Below are positions 50,936-59,480 of a stretch of DNA of 64,000 bases, piece by piece (position 1 is the first letter of the stretch; each line of letters begins with the position of its first letter). Source of the DNA: Saprospiraceae bacterium. GTDB lineage: Bacteria; Bacteroidota; Bacteroidia; Chitinophagales; Saprospiraceae. The notes below the pieces were generated by a model, which was not told the DNA's origin, searched no databases, and was given only the letters and a program-made list of their open reading frames with translations. The position numbers and the translations under genes are program-made. Where the stretch lies: positions 537,332 to 601,331 of the forward strand of contig JADJGA010000004.1 of NCBI GenBank assembly GCA_016708265.1. Reading direction: 5' to 3'.

Positions 50936-51955
50936 ATGCAACAAATTTACCATTCCAATGCCAAGACAAATATAAACATTCGGCAGCAAATACAAAACAA
51001 TTTTTCTTCCACCAATGAAGAATTAGCTAATCAGTTTTGCACATCATCACAGACTGTTTCTAAGTGGAGAAATCGGGTATGCACCTCCGATGCCAGTTGT
51101 ACTCCCAAAAACATAGTTTACGCATTGTCAGAGGTGGAGGAAACGCTAGCAATCAGTATTAGAAAATCTACATGGTTTGCTCTGGATGAAATTTTTGAAA
51201 CACTTTTTGCTCAAAACAATAGCATTTCAAGAAGTTCTGTTTATCGATGCTTTGTGAGAAACAATATCAATACAGTTCCTATTTTAGAAAAAGAAAAAGC
51301 CAAGAAATTTAAAGCTTACGAACCAGGTTATTTACATTTTGATGTAACTTATATGCCAAAATTTAATAAGGTCGGTTCTTATTTATATGTAGCGATAGAT
51401 AGAGCAACAAGGGTAATGTTTTATAAAGTGTATGACCATAAAACATCAGAAAACACAGATTTGTTTTTTGATGAGTGCATGGTTTTTTTTCCTTTTGTTA
51501 TAACGCATATATTAACTGATAATGGGTTTGAGTTTACAAACAGATTGATAAGAAGCAAAAAAGGAGACCTATGCACCAAACCATCATTACTGGACATTAA
51601 ATGCGAAGCAAACAACATAGAACATAGATGTACAAAACCATCTACTCCAAAAACAAACGGAATGGTTGAAAGAGTAAATGGTACAATCAAAAACAATACT
51701 ATATTGAAGTTCAAATACCAAAATAAATCAGAATTGAATAATGACTTAATTCGTTTCTTATTATTTTACAATCTTTATAGAAGACATGGTTCTTTGAGAA
51801 AAGAACTTAACGTGAAAACTCCTTTTGATGCTGTTACTAAATGGTTTGAGTTAAAACCTGAAATATTTATTCAAAAACCAGATGATTTTAAAATAAAAAT
51901 TATAAATTTGCAAACACAAATAGTTGATTTACATCAACAACGTTGTGAAACTTGA
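50936..51955 (+). CDS. IS481-family DDE transposase
   Basis: 339 residues, intact. An N-terminal helix-turn-helix region (residues about 26-47, TNEELANQFCTSSQTVSKWR) is followed by an rve-type catalytic core. D136 lies in LHFDVTYMP, D195 in HILTDNGFEF, and E245 in TPKTNGMVERVNGTIK, with the following YNLYRRHGSL segment typical of IS481/IS3-type integrase folds. The protein cuts and joins the inverted-repeat ends of its own element. The start ATG at 50936 is preceded by AT-rich leader DNA and a strong hairpin. Its stop lies 6 bases before the erm start, so coupled translation of erm is possible. IS481 is preferred over IS3 because there is a single ORF without programmed frameshift. Confidence 0.9.
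   Translation: MQQIYHSNAKTNINIRQQIQNNFSSTNEELANQFCTSSQTVSKWRNRVCTSDASCTPKNIVYALSEVEETLAISIRKSTWFALDEIFETLFAQNNSISRSSVYRCFVRNNINTVPILEKEKAKKFKAYEPGYLHFDVTYMPKFNKVGSYLYVAIDRATRVMFYKVYDHKTSENTDLFFDECMVFFPFVITHILTDNGFEFTNRLIRSKKGDLCTKPSLLDIKCEANNIEHRCTKPSTPKTNGMVERVNGTIKNNTILKFKYQNKSELNNDLIRFLLFYNLYRRHGSLRKELNVKTPFDAVTKWFELKPEIFIQKPDDFKIKIINLQTQIVDLHQQRCET
51903..51910 (+). promoter_or_regulatory. Outward-facing -7-like box (TAAATTTG) at the IS right end
   Basis: TAAATTTG fits the Bacteroidota -7 consensus TAnnTTTG and points at erm, whose ATG is 51 nt downstream. No clear TTG at -33 is seen. In Bacteroides Tn4351 the ermF gene is transcribed from within the adjacent IS4351, so an IS-borne promoter here is plausible. 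Confidence 0.4.
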
Positions 51956-51961
51956 CACATA

Positions 51962-52762
51962 ATGAATAAAAATAAATTGCCTGTAAGATTTACAGGTCAG
52001 CACTTTACAATTGACAAAGTGCTAATTGAAGATGCAATAAAACAATCAAGAATTAATCAAAACGATACGGTCTTAGATATTGGTGCAGGAAAAGGATTTC
52101 TAACTGTACATCTACTACAAAAGGCAAAATTAGTCATTGCGATTGAGAATGATTTTGAGTTAATAACGCATCTAAAACACAAATTTAAACAAACTCAAAA
52201 CATTCAAGTTTTTGGATGTGATTTCAGAAATTATAAAATTCCTAATTTTTCGTTTAAGGTTGTTTCTAACATACCATTTGGTATAACATCAGAAATCTTA
52301 AAAATATTGATGTTTGAAAATATGGAAAGTTTTCAGGGCGGTTCAATTTTCCTGCAATTAGAACCTGCTAAAAAGTTATTTGTAGACAAAATCTTTAATC
52401 CTTACACTATCCTATATCATACATTTTATAGTTTGAAGATAGTTTACGAAATAAATCCTAATAGTTTTATACCTCCTCCAACTGTTAAGTCTGCTTTTCT
52501 TAAAATTGAACGAAAACCTTTACATATTGATTTTAATCAGAAAGTCAAATATTTAAAATTTCTATCTTTTCTGTTACAAAAACCTAATTTACCTGTCAGA
52601 ACGGCTTTTAAATTAATATTCAGAAAAAGTCAGGTTAATGAAATTTCCGAAAAACTTGGAATTAATTTGAACTTAAAAATCGTGAATCTATCTCCAAGTC
52701 AATGGAAAGATTGTTTTATTGAAATGCTGAAAGTTGTCCCTGAAAAGTTCCACCCTTCATAA
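51962..52762 (+). CDS. erm: Erm(F)-like 23S rRNA adenine N6-methyltransferase
   Basis: 266 residues, the length I recall for Erm(F), with the same kind of start (KLPVRFTGQHFTIDKVLI) and end (VVPEKFHPS). Erm enzymes methylate the A2058 base of 23S rRNA with S-adenosylmethionine, giving macrolide-lincosamide-streptogramin B resistance. Motifs: GQHF (12-15), SAM loop DIGAGKG (39-45), acidic E62, CDF (86-88), catalytic motif NIPF (103-106; F instead of the usual Y), and PPPTVKSA in the C-terminal half. The frame is intact. By recall, many positions differ from Erm(F), perhaps a third; I could not compute identity. The start codon is rebuilt by the IS target duplication, and the native leader is cut off by the IS. 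No downstream gene belongs to the cassette. Confidence 0.93.
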   Translation: MNKNKLPVRFTGQHFTIDKVLIEDAIKQSRINQNDTVLDIGAGKGFLTVHLLQKAKLVIAIENDFELITHLKHKFKQTQNIQVFGCDFRNYKIPNFSFKVVSNIPFGITSEILKILMFENMESFQGGSIFLQLEPAKKLFVDKIFNPYTILYHTFYSLKIVYEINPNSFIPPPTVKSAFLKIERKPLHIDFNQKVKYLKFLSFLLQKPNLPVRTAFKLIFRKSQVNEISEKLGINLNLKIVNLSPSQWKDCFIEMLKVVPEKFHPS

Positions 52763-52769
52763 ATCAATT

Positions 52770-52790
52770 CTATCTTGTCAAGGTAGTATT
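52770..52790 (+). terminator. Small hairpin after erm, weak terminator candidate
   Basis: CTATCTT and AAGGTAG (one G-T pair) form a 7-bp stem with a GTC loop, followed by TATTTT, 7 bp after the erm stop. The stem is short and AT-rich, so termination would be weak. Confidence 0.3.
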
Positions 52791-52816
52791 TTCTGCGAGG
52801 GGGTGTCTTTAAGCTG

Positions 52817-52825
52817 ACGCACAAC
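52817..52825 (+). repeat. Outer attC-like arm at the right end of the cassette
   Basis: ACGCACAAC is complementary to GTTGTGCGT at 50499-50507. The final C (52825) is shared with the interrupted gene, which puts the crossover between AA and C, i.e. G^TT on the other strand. Confidence 0.6.
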
Positions 52826-55153
52826 GCATACGCATAATACGTGCCCGGACCTACCGGAGACGAAGGTGTTCCTGTACCATAAGTCAAACCCGTTCCATCT
52901 GCATTTTGAGTCCATGTTACCAATGCATTGGTACCCGTAAGGCCACTGTATGTCAGTGTTGTAGTCGCATTGGAACAGATAGGTGTGGCTGTCGCTGTGG
53001 CTGATGTCAGGCCTACGTCGACCTTTGCACCCACCACTACCTGTATCTGCACAGGGCTGCCGCAATCTCCTGTCGCATAAGCATAATAGGTGCCGGGACC
53101 GACAGGATTGGATGTCAGGCCTGTACCTACATTGGTTCCTGTACCACCTGTTCCTGTCCACCAGTTAACCACTGCATTGGTACCTGTGAGGCCGCTTGCA
53201 GTCATGGTAGTGGTGGCAGATGGACAAATCGGTGAGGCTGTGGCTGTGGCTGAAGTTAGGCCAACATTAACACAAGCCATCTCCCCTATTGAAAACTCAC
53301 TAAATGAAGTAGCACCGGTGATCTGCGTGCTGGTGGATGTTTTTGTGCCTATAGTTGGATTTGTCCATGTGGTACCGTCTTTTTTACCGACTATGAAACT
53401 GGCTGTATTGGCACCTCCAATAATATCACCTGCCACAAAAGTGAATGTAGCACTATAATTGTCAAATACTGTTCCAGTATTGGTCAATGTCCATTTTCTG
53501 TCGAGATATTTTGTCTGGCTGATACCTGAGCCTGCCGGTGGAGTACCTGCTGCAGGAGCTACGTTTGGTTTCAGTGTGGAAGCCAGGATATTTCCTGCTG
53601 TACCTACACTACCAAAAGCCAAACTGACCGGAGCATAGACAGAAGCATCTCCAATTTCGAAGGTTGGAGAAGCAGCGCCTGTGGGTATATATTTCTGCAG
53701 ATTGCCAAATACCCAGCCGTTGGTACGTGCTATACTGCCGGTGGAAGTGATTATCACCTTATTCGCGCCGGTATTAATAAGTCCATTGGAAAGCGTAAGA
53801 GTCTGGTTTAGAGTGATATCATTACCGAGAACCAGATTACCTGCTGCTTTGTCTAATATCAGGTAGTCGAAAGTGGTAGTACCTGCTATGGTCTGGTTGC
53901 CGGAAGCGGCATTAAAGTAAACCGCACGGTTTTTAGGATTGAAAGCTCCTGATCCGTTACGGGTCCAGTTGCCTTTTAAAACAAGGTCACCTCCCACTGC
54001 ATCAGATAGGGACAATGTTCCTGAGTTGCCAATTGTTAAATTGCCTAACACTGTAATGGAATATATTCTGGACTGTGCCGCCAACTGTACGGGCAACATT
54101 CATAGTGATACCACCTGCTCCCATCACTGTAATGATATCGGGTCCATTGGAAACAGGCCAGAAAACATCATCATTTACTCCATAAGAACCGGATGAATTA
54201 TTAAAAATCAACCCACTTCCTGCTGCTGCATAAGTCCAGGTACCACCAGTTGCCCAGCCTCCCTGGTTAATCTTGAAAACTCCATTGACAGTCAATGTGC
54301 CAGAGTTTGTCAAAGTTGCATTTGTTGCAAGAGTACCACCAGCATTGACTGTGACCTGATCAATGTCCAAAGCACCGGTTGATGTAACAGTATGACCATT
54401 TAGAATTGTTATTGTATTTGCTGCCACAGTGGGTGCCAGTGTTGCATTAAACCATGTTGTGCCATCATGTGAACTTTCCCATGTGCTTGATGAAGTCCAA
54501 TCTCCTGTGGTTTTGGAGCGGAAATAGTCAGAAGTTAAACTAATAGAGTTAACATTCCCATTAAAAGTGAAATCGTTGATACTAAAAGTTCCACCTGAAG
54601 AACTGGAAAACCAGCCATAGAATCTAAATGTGATCGAACTTGTTATATTTTGATATATCGAATTATCAAGTAAAATTGTGGTTCCAGTAGCAGTTGGAAC
54701 ACCAATATCCGCACTATAATTATCAATACTAGATCTAAAACTGAAATTTGTTGGACCAGTCCCTGATCTTTGTCCGGTATAAACAAAGGTAACAAAATCG
54801 ATTTCATAGCCAGGATTAGGAGTAATAGTGAAATAAAAGTAATCATTTTGATCCCAGTTATATTGATTCCACCCATTTGCATTATACCTATCATTTGCAT
54901 CTGTTCCTGCAATTTGAGAGCCTCTTCCTATACCCGAAACAGTAATATTTGCATTAACAATTTGTCCCGTTACATAAGGATTAGAATTATTTGGATTAGT
55001 CCCAGTTATTGTATTACTAAAAATTGACTGCCCAATAGCCACATTCCCCATATGCAGCATAATAAACATCAGCAGTGCTGCAAAGCGGGTCAGGATGTTA
55101 TTAAAATTGATTTTACAATTCAAATCAGATGTGGTAGTAGTTGAGTTTTTCAT
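52825..55153 (-). pseudogene. N-terminal fragment of the giant surface protein gene split by the erm cassette
   Basis: Starts at 55153 with a long signal peptide (residues 1-41, RFAALLMFIMLHMG, cleavage after AIGQ). It has a beta-sandwich-like region (residues 42-190), a module typical of Bacteroidota exported proteins (RSKTTGDWTSSSTWESS ... ITILNGHTVTS), a beta-solenoid-like region (LTIGNSGTLSL, TVYF-type repeats, VIITSTGSIARTNGWVFGN) and two Ig-like repeats (VGLTSATATASPICPSATTT, GPGTYYAYATGDCG). An extra base near 54065 shifts the frame. At 52825 the adhesin sequence stops exactly after GTYYAYA and the frame runs 42 codons into cassette DNA, ending at 52699. The expressed product would be a truncated exported fragment. 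Confidence 0.8.
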
Positions 55154-56299
55154 AAAGTAGTATTTATAATTTTATCAATCACAACAATAATAATATTATA
55201 ATTTCATATCATGGCTTGTAAATGCATCAAACCATACAATAGTAATACTGAGCCTGAATGTCTGCGTTCAGAACGAAACAGGGATAAAAGCTGTGATACT
55301 GCCCGGAGCAAAGCCCCCGGCACCAGATATATATATTTATAAAGTTTGATTTCGTAAACCGGGTAGCAAAGTGCTGAAGCTGGAGTGCCAAAAGACGGAT
55401 CTTTTGAAAATAGGGCTGAGAGATTTTCGACAGGAGTACCAGTAAAAGTCAATATTTCCGCGTCATTATCATCCAAGGCTTCAGTATTTTGGTTTTAAAA
55501 AATTCGTTTTGTATAAAAATATATTAAAATATCAGAAATACGACCGGATCGGGGGCATAAAAAATACACTAAATCCATTTTAAATCATATTACAAAAAAT
55601 TTTAATATATTAATTCCTAACGGTTTACAAATAAATAATAAAAATTTGGTTCTATCAAGTTTTTTAAAAATTTTAACTTTTAAAAAAGGTTATAAATAAT
55701 TAGTCTAAGTATGGTTAAGAGTTTTTAATTTGTAAATAATTGATTCATGTTAATTTAACTTTTTGTTAAGTTTTAATTGCTAATTGTTAATTGTAAATTG
55801 TTAAAATCATTTGTCATCTGGAACGGATGAAAGAAGTGAAAAATCACACTCCTGCTCACACACTCGTAAGGATCAGATTGATGAAGAGAAAAATCACACA
55901 CCTGCGCACACCCTCACACACACTCATTTTCCCCTACGTCGGTGTGGATAAAAAAATCTGTTTTTTTAAACAACATTTGCTAAATTAAAGCAATCATTGA
56001 AAACGATTTTTCAGGACAAGCTGGCATGTATTTCAGTTGATTTACAATCCGGTATTTCAAATTAATTCTTTTCAGACACTTTTGAATGTCGCACTTTAGC
56101 GACATTCAAAAGAAGATCAGTCTAAAAATAGTTCGCACTTTTATCTTTATAAAATGATGCTACAAAGTTAATATAATAAACAATACAATTTTCAACTACT
56201 TTGCGAAGCAAGGGAAAATCTTTGCGAAGCAAAGGAAATTCTTTGCGAAACGTTTTTTTCAGTTGTTCAAAACTTTATTTTCCTGTCAAATCCAGTGCA

Positions 56300-56340
56300 G
56301 TTTGCACCTGCGATATTCTGACGATGGTGCAGGTGCAAAC
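56300..56340. repeat. Repeat hairpin C, copy 2 (12-bp stem)
   Basis: GTTTGCACCTGC (56300-56311) and GCAGGTGCAAAC (56329-56340) pair perfectly around a 17-nt loop. Compared with the copy at 42897-42942, both arms changed together, so pairing is kept. Both copies are followed by a similar tract ending in CTGCAG...TGCAG. Confidence 0.75.
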
Positions 56341-56764
56341 CTTTATATACACACGGGACATAATCATCTATGAAAAAAGCTGATTCGTTTTGGCTGCAGC
56401 ATTCTGCAGATTGGTATATTGTAAGTTGTCAGTAAATGTTTCAAAAATCGTTTTTTTCTATTTATTAAAAAGTTGCCGTTTATACTAATTTCTCTACTTT
56501 TTGATCCGTCAAAAAGTAACAAAAAACTCGTGCGAAATTAAACTCGCAAACCATTCAGGATTTTAAAACATCAAGTTACTACGTTTTCAATTACGAAAAT
56601 TTTACCTACAAGGTTTCGGTAAAATTTCCTGCTTTCTCCTGCTCAAACATAATTTCGCACAGTCCACGAATTCAATGCCAAAATAACTTAATTGTAAGTT
56701 GTCAGTAAATGTTTCAAAAATCGTTCTTTTCTATTTATTAAAACAATCACTTAATTTTCATTTT

Positions 56765-56895
56765 TAAATTCTTCGTAAAAGATTTTGTCATGATTTTTGC
56801 TTTTAAGGCAAAAATCCCGCCAAAATCAGAAATTCTTTTCTTTTCTTCCACGGATTTACATCCGTGGTTACAAATATTTCACCCCTACGGGGTTT
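56765..56895. repeat. Interspersed repeat B, copy 2
   Basis: Matches 42688-42830 in direct orientation over about 130 bp, including AAGATTTTGTCATGATTTT, the CACGGAT/ATCCGTG palindrome and CCCCTACGGGG. Confidence 0.8.
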
Positions 56896-57019
56896 TAGCT
56901 GATAAGTTACGGAAATTTTATACCGCCATGAAATATACAGGCATTGTTTGAATTTATAATTGTATATATTTCAGTCGGCATGATAACAACTTTTTGATTA
57001 ATAATTATTTAAATTGATA

Positions 57020-57165
57020 TCACCTCCAAGGTTTCGGTAAAATTTTCTGCATTCTCCAGCTCAGACTCCCGACGATAAATGTCGGGATCGCACAGTCCTA
57101 TCCCTTAGTTTTTAAACAACTTCATTGTTAAAGGCATCCGTGATCTGGATGAAGTGAAAAAACAC
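57020..57165. repeat. Interspersed repeat D, copy 1 (copy 2 at about 62075-62215)
   Basis: About 145 bp nearly identical to 62075-62215: CCAAGGTTTCGGTAAAATTT, CTCCAGCTCAGACTCCCGAC, GTTTTTAAACAACTTCATTG, AAAGGCATC. It contains the TCCCGAC-GATAAAT-GTCGGGA palindrome at 57067-57087. A diverged copy without the palindrome is at about 56595-56670. Confidence 0.8.
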
Positions 57166-57478
57166 ACTCACACTCACACCCTCACTCACACTCATTTTCG
57201 GGAATCCTACGCTTAGTAAGGACCAGATGGATTAAGTGAAAAATCACACTCCTGCTCACACCCTCACTCACACTCATTTTCACCTACGTCGCTGTCTTCC
57301 AATTTCATGACTATAAATATAAGTTGTTTTAAAATATATAATTATTTAATATTTAGGTTTTTGCGTCTTTGCGCCTTTGCGTGAAATTGAGTAAATCAGT
57401 CTTTTTAAACACCCTCAGTAAGGTTGTTAAGTACAACATTTTTACGTTGAAATGGAATATTATTATGTTTTTTAGCGG

Positions 57479-57505
57479 TTTGAATGGATTTTTGTTATAT
57501 ATTTG
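57479..57505 (+). promoter_or_regulatory. Promoter candidate for the AAA/DUF4143 ATPase
   Basis: TTTG at 57479-57482 and TATATTTG at 57498-57505 (TAnnTTTG consensus) are 15 bp apart, a little short of the usual gap. The ATG at 57528 is 22 nt downstream, which supports that start over the upstream in-frame ATG at 57369. Confidence 0.5.
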
Positions 57506-57527
57506 CAACAACAAATATCTGATATAT

Positions 57528-58658
57528 ATGATTGTAAGAGATATTACAGACAAAATCAAGAGTGACCTTTTCAGGGGAAAGGTAATTTTGTTGTTTGGGG
57601 CAAGACAGGTAGGCAAAACTACATTGGTGAGAGAGTTAGCTGAGGGATTAGATATGCCATATAAATGGTTTAGCGGGGATGAACCTGATATTAGACTGAA
57701 TATGAGCAATATCACTTCCACACAACTAAAAGTGCTGTATGGAAACACCAGGCTGATCATCATCGATGAAGCACAGAGAATTGAAAACATAGGTCTGATG
57801 CTGAAACTTTCGGTTGACAATTTTCCGGATGTACAGGTTATCGCTACCGGTTCATCCGCATTTGAACTTGCCGGCAAAATAAATGAACCGCTTACGGGCA
57901 GAAAATATGAATACAAATTGTTTCCCTTTTCTTTTCATGAACTCTCGGATCATTTTGGCAGTCTGGAGGAAACCAGATATCTGGAGCACAGGCTTGTATA
58001 TGGGGGTTATCCTGAAGTAATAAATAAAATCGGGGAAGAGCAAAGGACTTTGCTTTCCATTTCGGACAGTTATCTATACAAGGACCTGTTTGCTTATGAA
58101 AGTATTAAAAAAACGTCACTGTTTCAGAAGCTGCTGTCAGCTCTGGCATTTCAGACCGGCAGTGAAGTTTCCTATAATGAACTGGCCGGTACAGTAGGTG
58201 CCAATAAAGAAACAGTTGAAAAATACATAGACCTGCTGGAACAGACTTTTGTCATTTTCAGACTGAATGCTTTTAGCAGGAATGTCAGGAATGAATTGAA
58301 AAAATCAAAGAAGATCTATTTTTACGATAATGGCATCAGAAATGCGATAATTAATAATTTTTTACCCCTGAGCAGCAGGAATGATGCAGGTGCATTGTGG
58401 GAAAACTACCTGATATCGGAGAGGATAAAACTTATGTGTAATAACGGGAAGAATAACAGGTATTATTTCTGGAGAACTACACAACAGCAGGAAATTGACT
58501 ATATTGAAGAAGAAAATGGACAGCTCAGTGCTTATGAATTCAAATGGAATGAAAATAAAAAACACAATTTTCCAAAAACATTTCTGAATGCGTATCCTGT
58601 TTCAGATAGCATGGTAATAAACAGAAAGAATTACAGCTCATTCATCAGGAGTATCTGA
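57528..58658 (+). CDS. AAA_14 / DUF4143 family ATPase
   Basis: 376 residues from the ATG at 57528 (MIVRDITDKI). The frame is open upstream to 57369, but those 53 residues are low-complexity and precede the promoter. Walker A is GARQVGKTT (24-32), Walker B is LIIIDEAQR (76-84), and a sensor-like ATGSSAFEL follows. The C-terminal half is of the DUF4143 type, with a winged-helix-like SYNELAGTVGANKETVEKYIDLLEQ, then KIYFYDNGIRNAI, LWENYLISE and the nuclease-like segment YYFWRTTQQQEIDYIEE. Proteins of this family are very common in Bacteroidota genomes; their role is unclear, often suggested to be mobile or defence related. It is flanked by repeats on both sides and not in an operon. Confidence 0.88.
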   Translation: MIVRDITDKIKSDLFRGKVILLFGARQVGKTTLVRELAEGLDMPYKWFSGDEPDIRLNMSNITSTQLKVLYGNTRLIIIDEAQRIENIGLMLKLSVDNFPDVQVIATGSSAFELAGKINEPLTGRKYEYKLFPFSFHELSDHFGSLEETRYLEHRLVYGGYPEVINKIGEEQRTLLSISDSYLYKDLFAYESIKKTSLFQKLLSALAFQTGSEVSYNELAGTVGANKETVEKYIDLLEQTFVIFRLNAFSRNVRNELKKSKKIYFYDNGIRNAIINNFLPLSSRNDAGALWENYLISERIKLMCNNGKNNRYYFWRTTQQQEIDYIEEENGQLSAYEFKWNENKKHNFPKTFLNAYPVSDSMVINRKNYSSFIRSI

Positions 58659-58730
58659 GCTTTGAATTATTCAGTGTCCATTTCTTCTATAAATTTACTT
58701 TTTTATCTAAAATGTTTGTCTGAACTTTTG

Positions 58731-58751
58731 TATTGACGATAAATGTCAATA
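58731..58751. repeat. Palindrome TATTGAC-GATAAAT-GTCAATA
   Basis: It has the same 7-nt loop, GATAAAT, as the TCCCGAC/GTCGGGA palindromes elsewhere in the window. The outer arm bases changed on both sides so that pairing is kept. It lies in a family A repeat (about 58700-58815) that also has TCCCGA-TGTA-TCGGGA near 58768. Confidence 0.7.
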
Positions 58752-58846
58752 TTAATAATCTGAACTTCCCGATGTATCGGGATGGTAGGATTTTAGGATT
58801 ATTAGGTTTTTTTTATTGATTTATTTTTATTTTTACAAAAAAAAAG

Positions 58847-59248
58847 ATGAAGTATCGTGAATTGACACACAGAATAATCGGATGTGCTATGAAAGTACAT
58901 TCAACTTTGGGCAATGGATTCCGGGAAGTCATTTATCAGAGAGCACTGGAAATTGAATTTCAAAAACAAGGACTTGATTACCAGAGAGAAATGGAAATGT
59001 CCATATTTTACGAAGGTGCTGAAATAGGAACAAGGAGAGTTGATTTTTTTGTTGAAGGTGTAATAATGGTTGAATTAAAAGCAATCACTAAGCTTGAAGA
59101 TGTTCATTTAGCTCAGGCTATAAATTATTGTGAGGCATTCAATTTACCGATGGGTTTGCTCATTAATTTTGGTTCCAAGAGTCTCGATTTCAATAGAGTA
59201 TATAATCTGAAACATCCGGAGAACAAAGATTTTTCAAATGAAAATTAG
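58847..59248 (+). CDS. GxxExxY family protein
   Basis: 133 residues. The signature GxxExxY is seen as GFREVIY (residues 24-30), after HRIIGCAMKVHSTLGNG. The rest fits the family: YEGAEIGTRRVDFFVEGVIMVELKAI contains the D-(x)n-ExK arrangement (D and ExK in RVDFFV...VELKA) of PD-(D/E)XK nuclease folds, then EDVHLAQAINYCEAFNLPMGLLINFGSKSLDF. The function is not established; the family is very common in Bacteroidota and often sits among repeats. It is a single gene between two repeat elements, preceded by an A-rich stretch (AAAAAAAAAGATG). Confidence 0.9.
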   Translation: MKYRELTHRIIGCAMKVHSTLGNGFREVIYQRALEIEFQKQGLDYQREMEMSIFYEGAEIGTRRVDFFVEGVIMVELKAITKLEDVHLAQAINYCEAFNLPMGLLINFGSKSLDFNRVYNLKHPENKDFSNEN

Positions 59249-59279
59249 TTACAGTGGGTAATTATAATATCCATTTAAT

Positions 59280-59405
59280 TTAAGTTCAGACGATATTTGT
59301 CTGAACTTCCCGATGTATCGGGATTGTAGGATTGGTAGGATTTTATGATTTTATTTGGGGTGATGTAATCCTTTAATCTTTTAATCCTATTAATCCTAAT
59401 TCTGA
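59280..59405. repeat. Interspersed repeat A, third copy
   Basis: Begins TTCAGACG, contains TCCCGATGTATCGGGA and the tracts GTAGGATTGGTAGGATTTT and TAATCCTTTAATCTTTTAATCC, ends near TTCTGACA. Same family as 12541-12780, in opposite order of the palindrome and AATCCT parts. Confidence 0.7.
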
Positions 59406-59480
59406 CAATATTCCTTATTCGGCGCAGGTTCACCTCGGACCGGCATTAAAAATCTGTCAAGCTATTACAGGACAAGTCAG

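Larger units (their letters stand above)
50804..51957 (+). mobile_element. IS481-family insertion sequence, 1,154 bp, complete
   Basis: Perfect 26-bp terminal inverted repeats: 50804-50829 begins TGTCAAGTTTCACAACG and 51932-51957 ends with its complement CGTTGTGAAACTTGACA. Flanking 6-bp direct repeats CATAAT (50798-50803 and 51958-51963) are the target duplication. It carries one intact transposase gene whose TGA lies inside the right inverted repeat. The element landed inside the erm ATG, and the duplication rebuilt the ATG on the right side. Perfect ends, duplication and intact gene indicate recent movement. Confidence 0.93.
50381..52824 (+). mobile_element. Putative integron-type gene cassette carrying erm, inserted in a giant surface gene
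   Basis: Removing exactly these 2,444 bases joins GCG to ACA in the minus-strand gene, giving GTYYAYA-TGDCGSSVSLP in frame; the same phrase GTYYAYATGDCGSPVQ occurs upstream in that protein. The segment ends with ACGCACAA(C) on the right and contains its partner GTTGTGCGT at 50499-50507. Circularised, the ends form a 135-nt attC-like palindrome with crossover at AA^C/G^TT, as in integron cassettes. Only one or two bases (C or CG) are shared at the ends, so no real target duplication is seen. Cargo: promoter, short leader ORF and erm, plus a later IS insertion (without it the cassette is 1,284 bp). No integrase is in the window. A transposon with a 2-bp duplication is the main alternative. Confidence 0.65.
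55154..57527. other. Long intergenic gap full of interspersed repeats
   Basis: No credible gene is seen. Contents in order: AT-rich DNA; a TGAAAAATCACACTCC repeat (about 55808-55980); three AAGGAAATTCTTTGCGA-like short repeats (56203-56250); hairpin C copy 2 (56300-56340); an AAATTTTACC/GGTAAAATTT hairpin (56597-56627); a TGTCAGTAAATGTTTC block seen at 56430 and 56700; repeat B copy 2 (56765-56895); repeat D (57020-57165); and another CACTC-rich repeat (57140-57300). A 90-codon minus-strand frame at 55204-55476 shows no domain and is not called. Confidence 0.65.

Noticed and set aside
55204..55476. 90-codon minus-strand frame upstream of the split giant gene
   Set aside because: No recognisable motif, no promoter, codon use unlike the neighbours.
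57369..57527. Upstream start adding 53 residues to the AAA/DUF4143 ATPase
   Set aside because: The added part is not family-like and the TTTG/TATATTTG promoter lies inside it.
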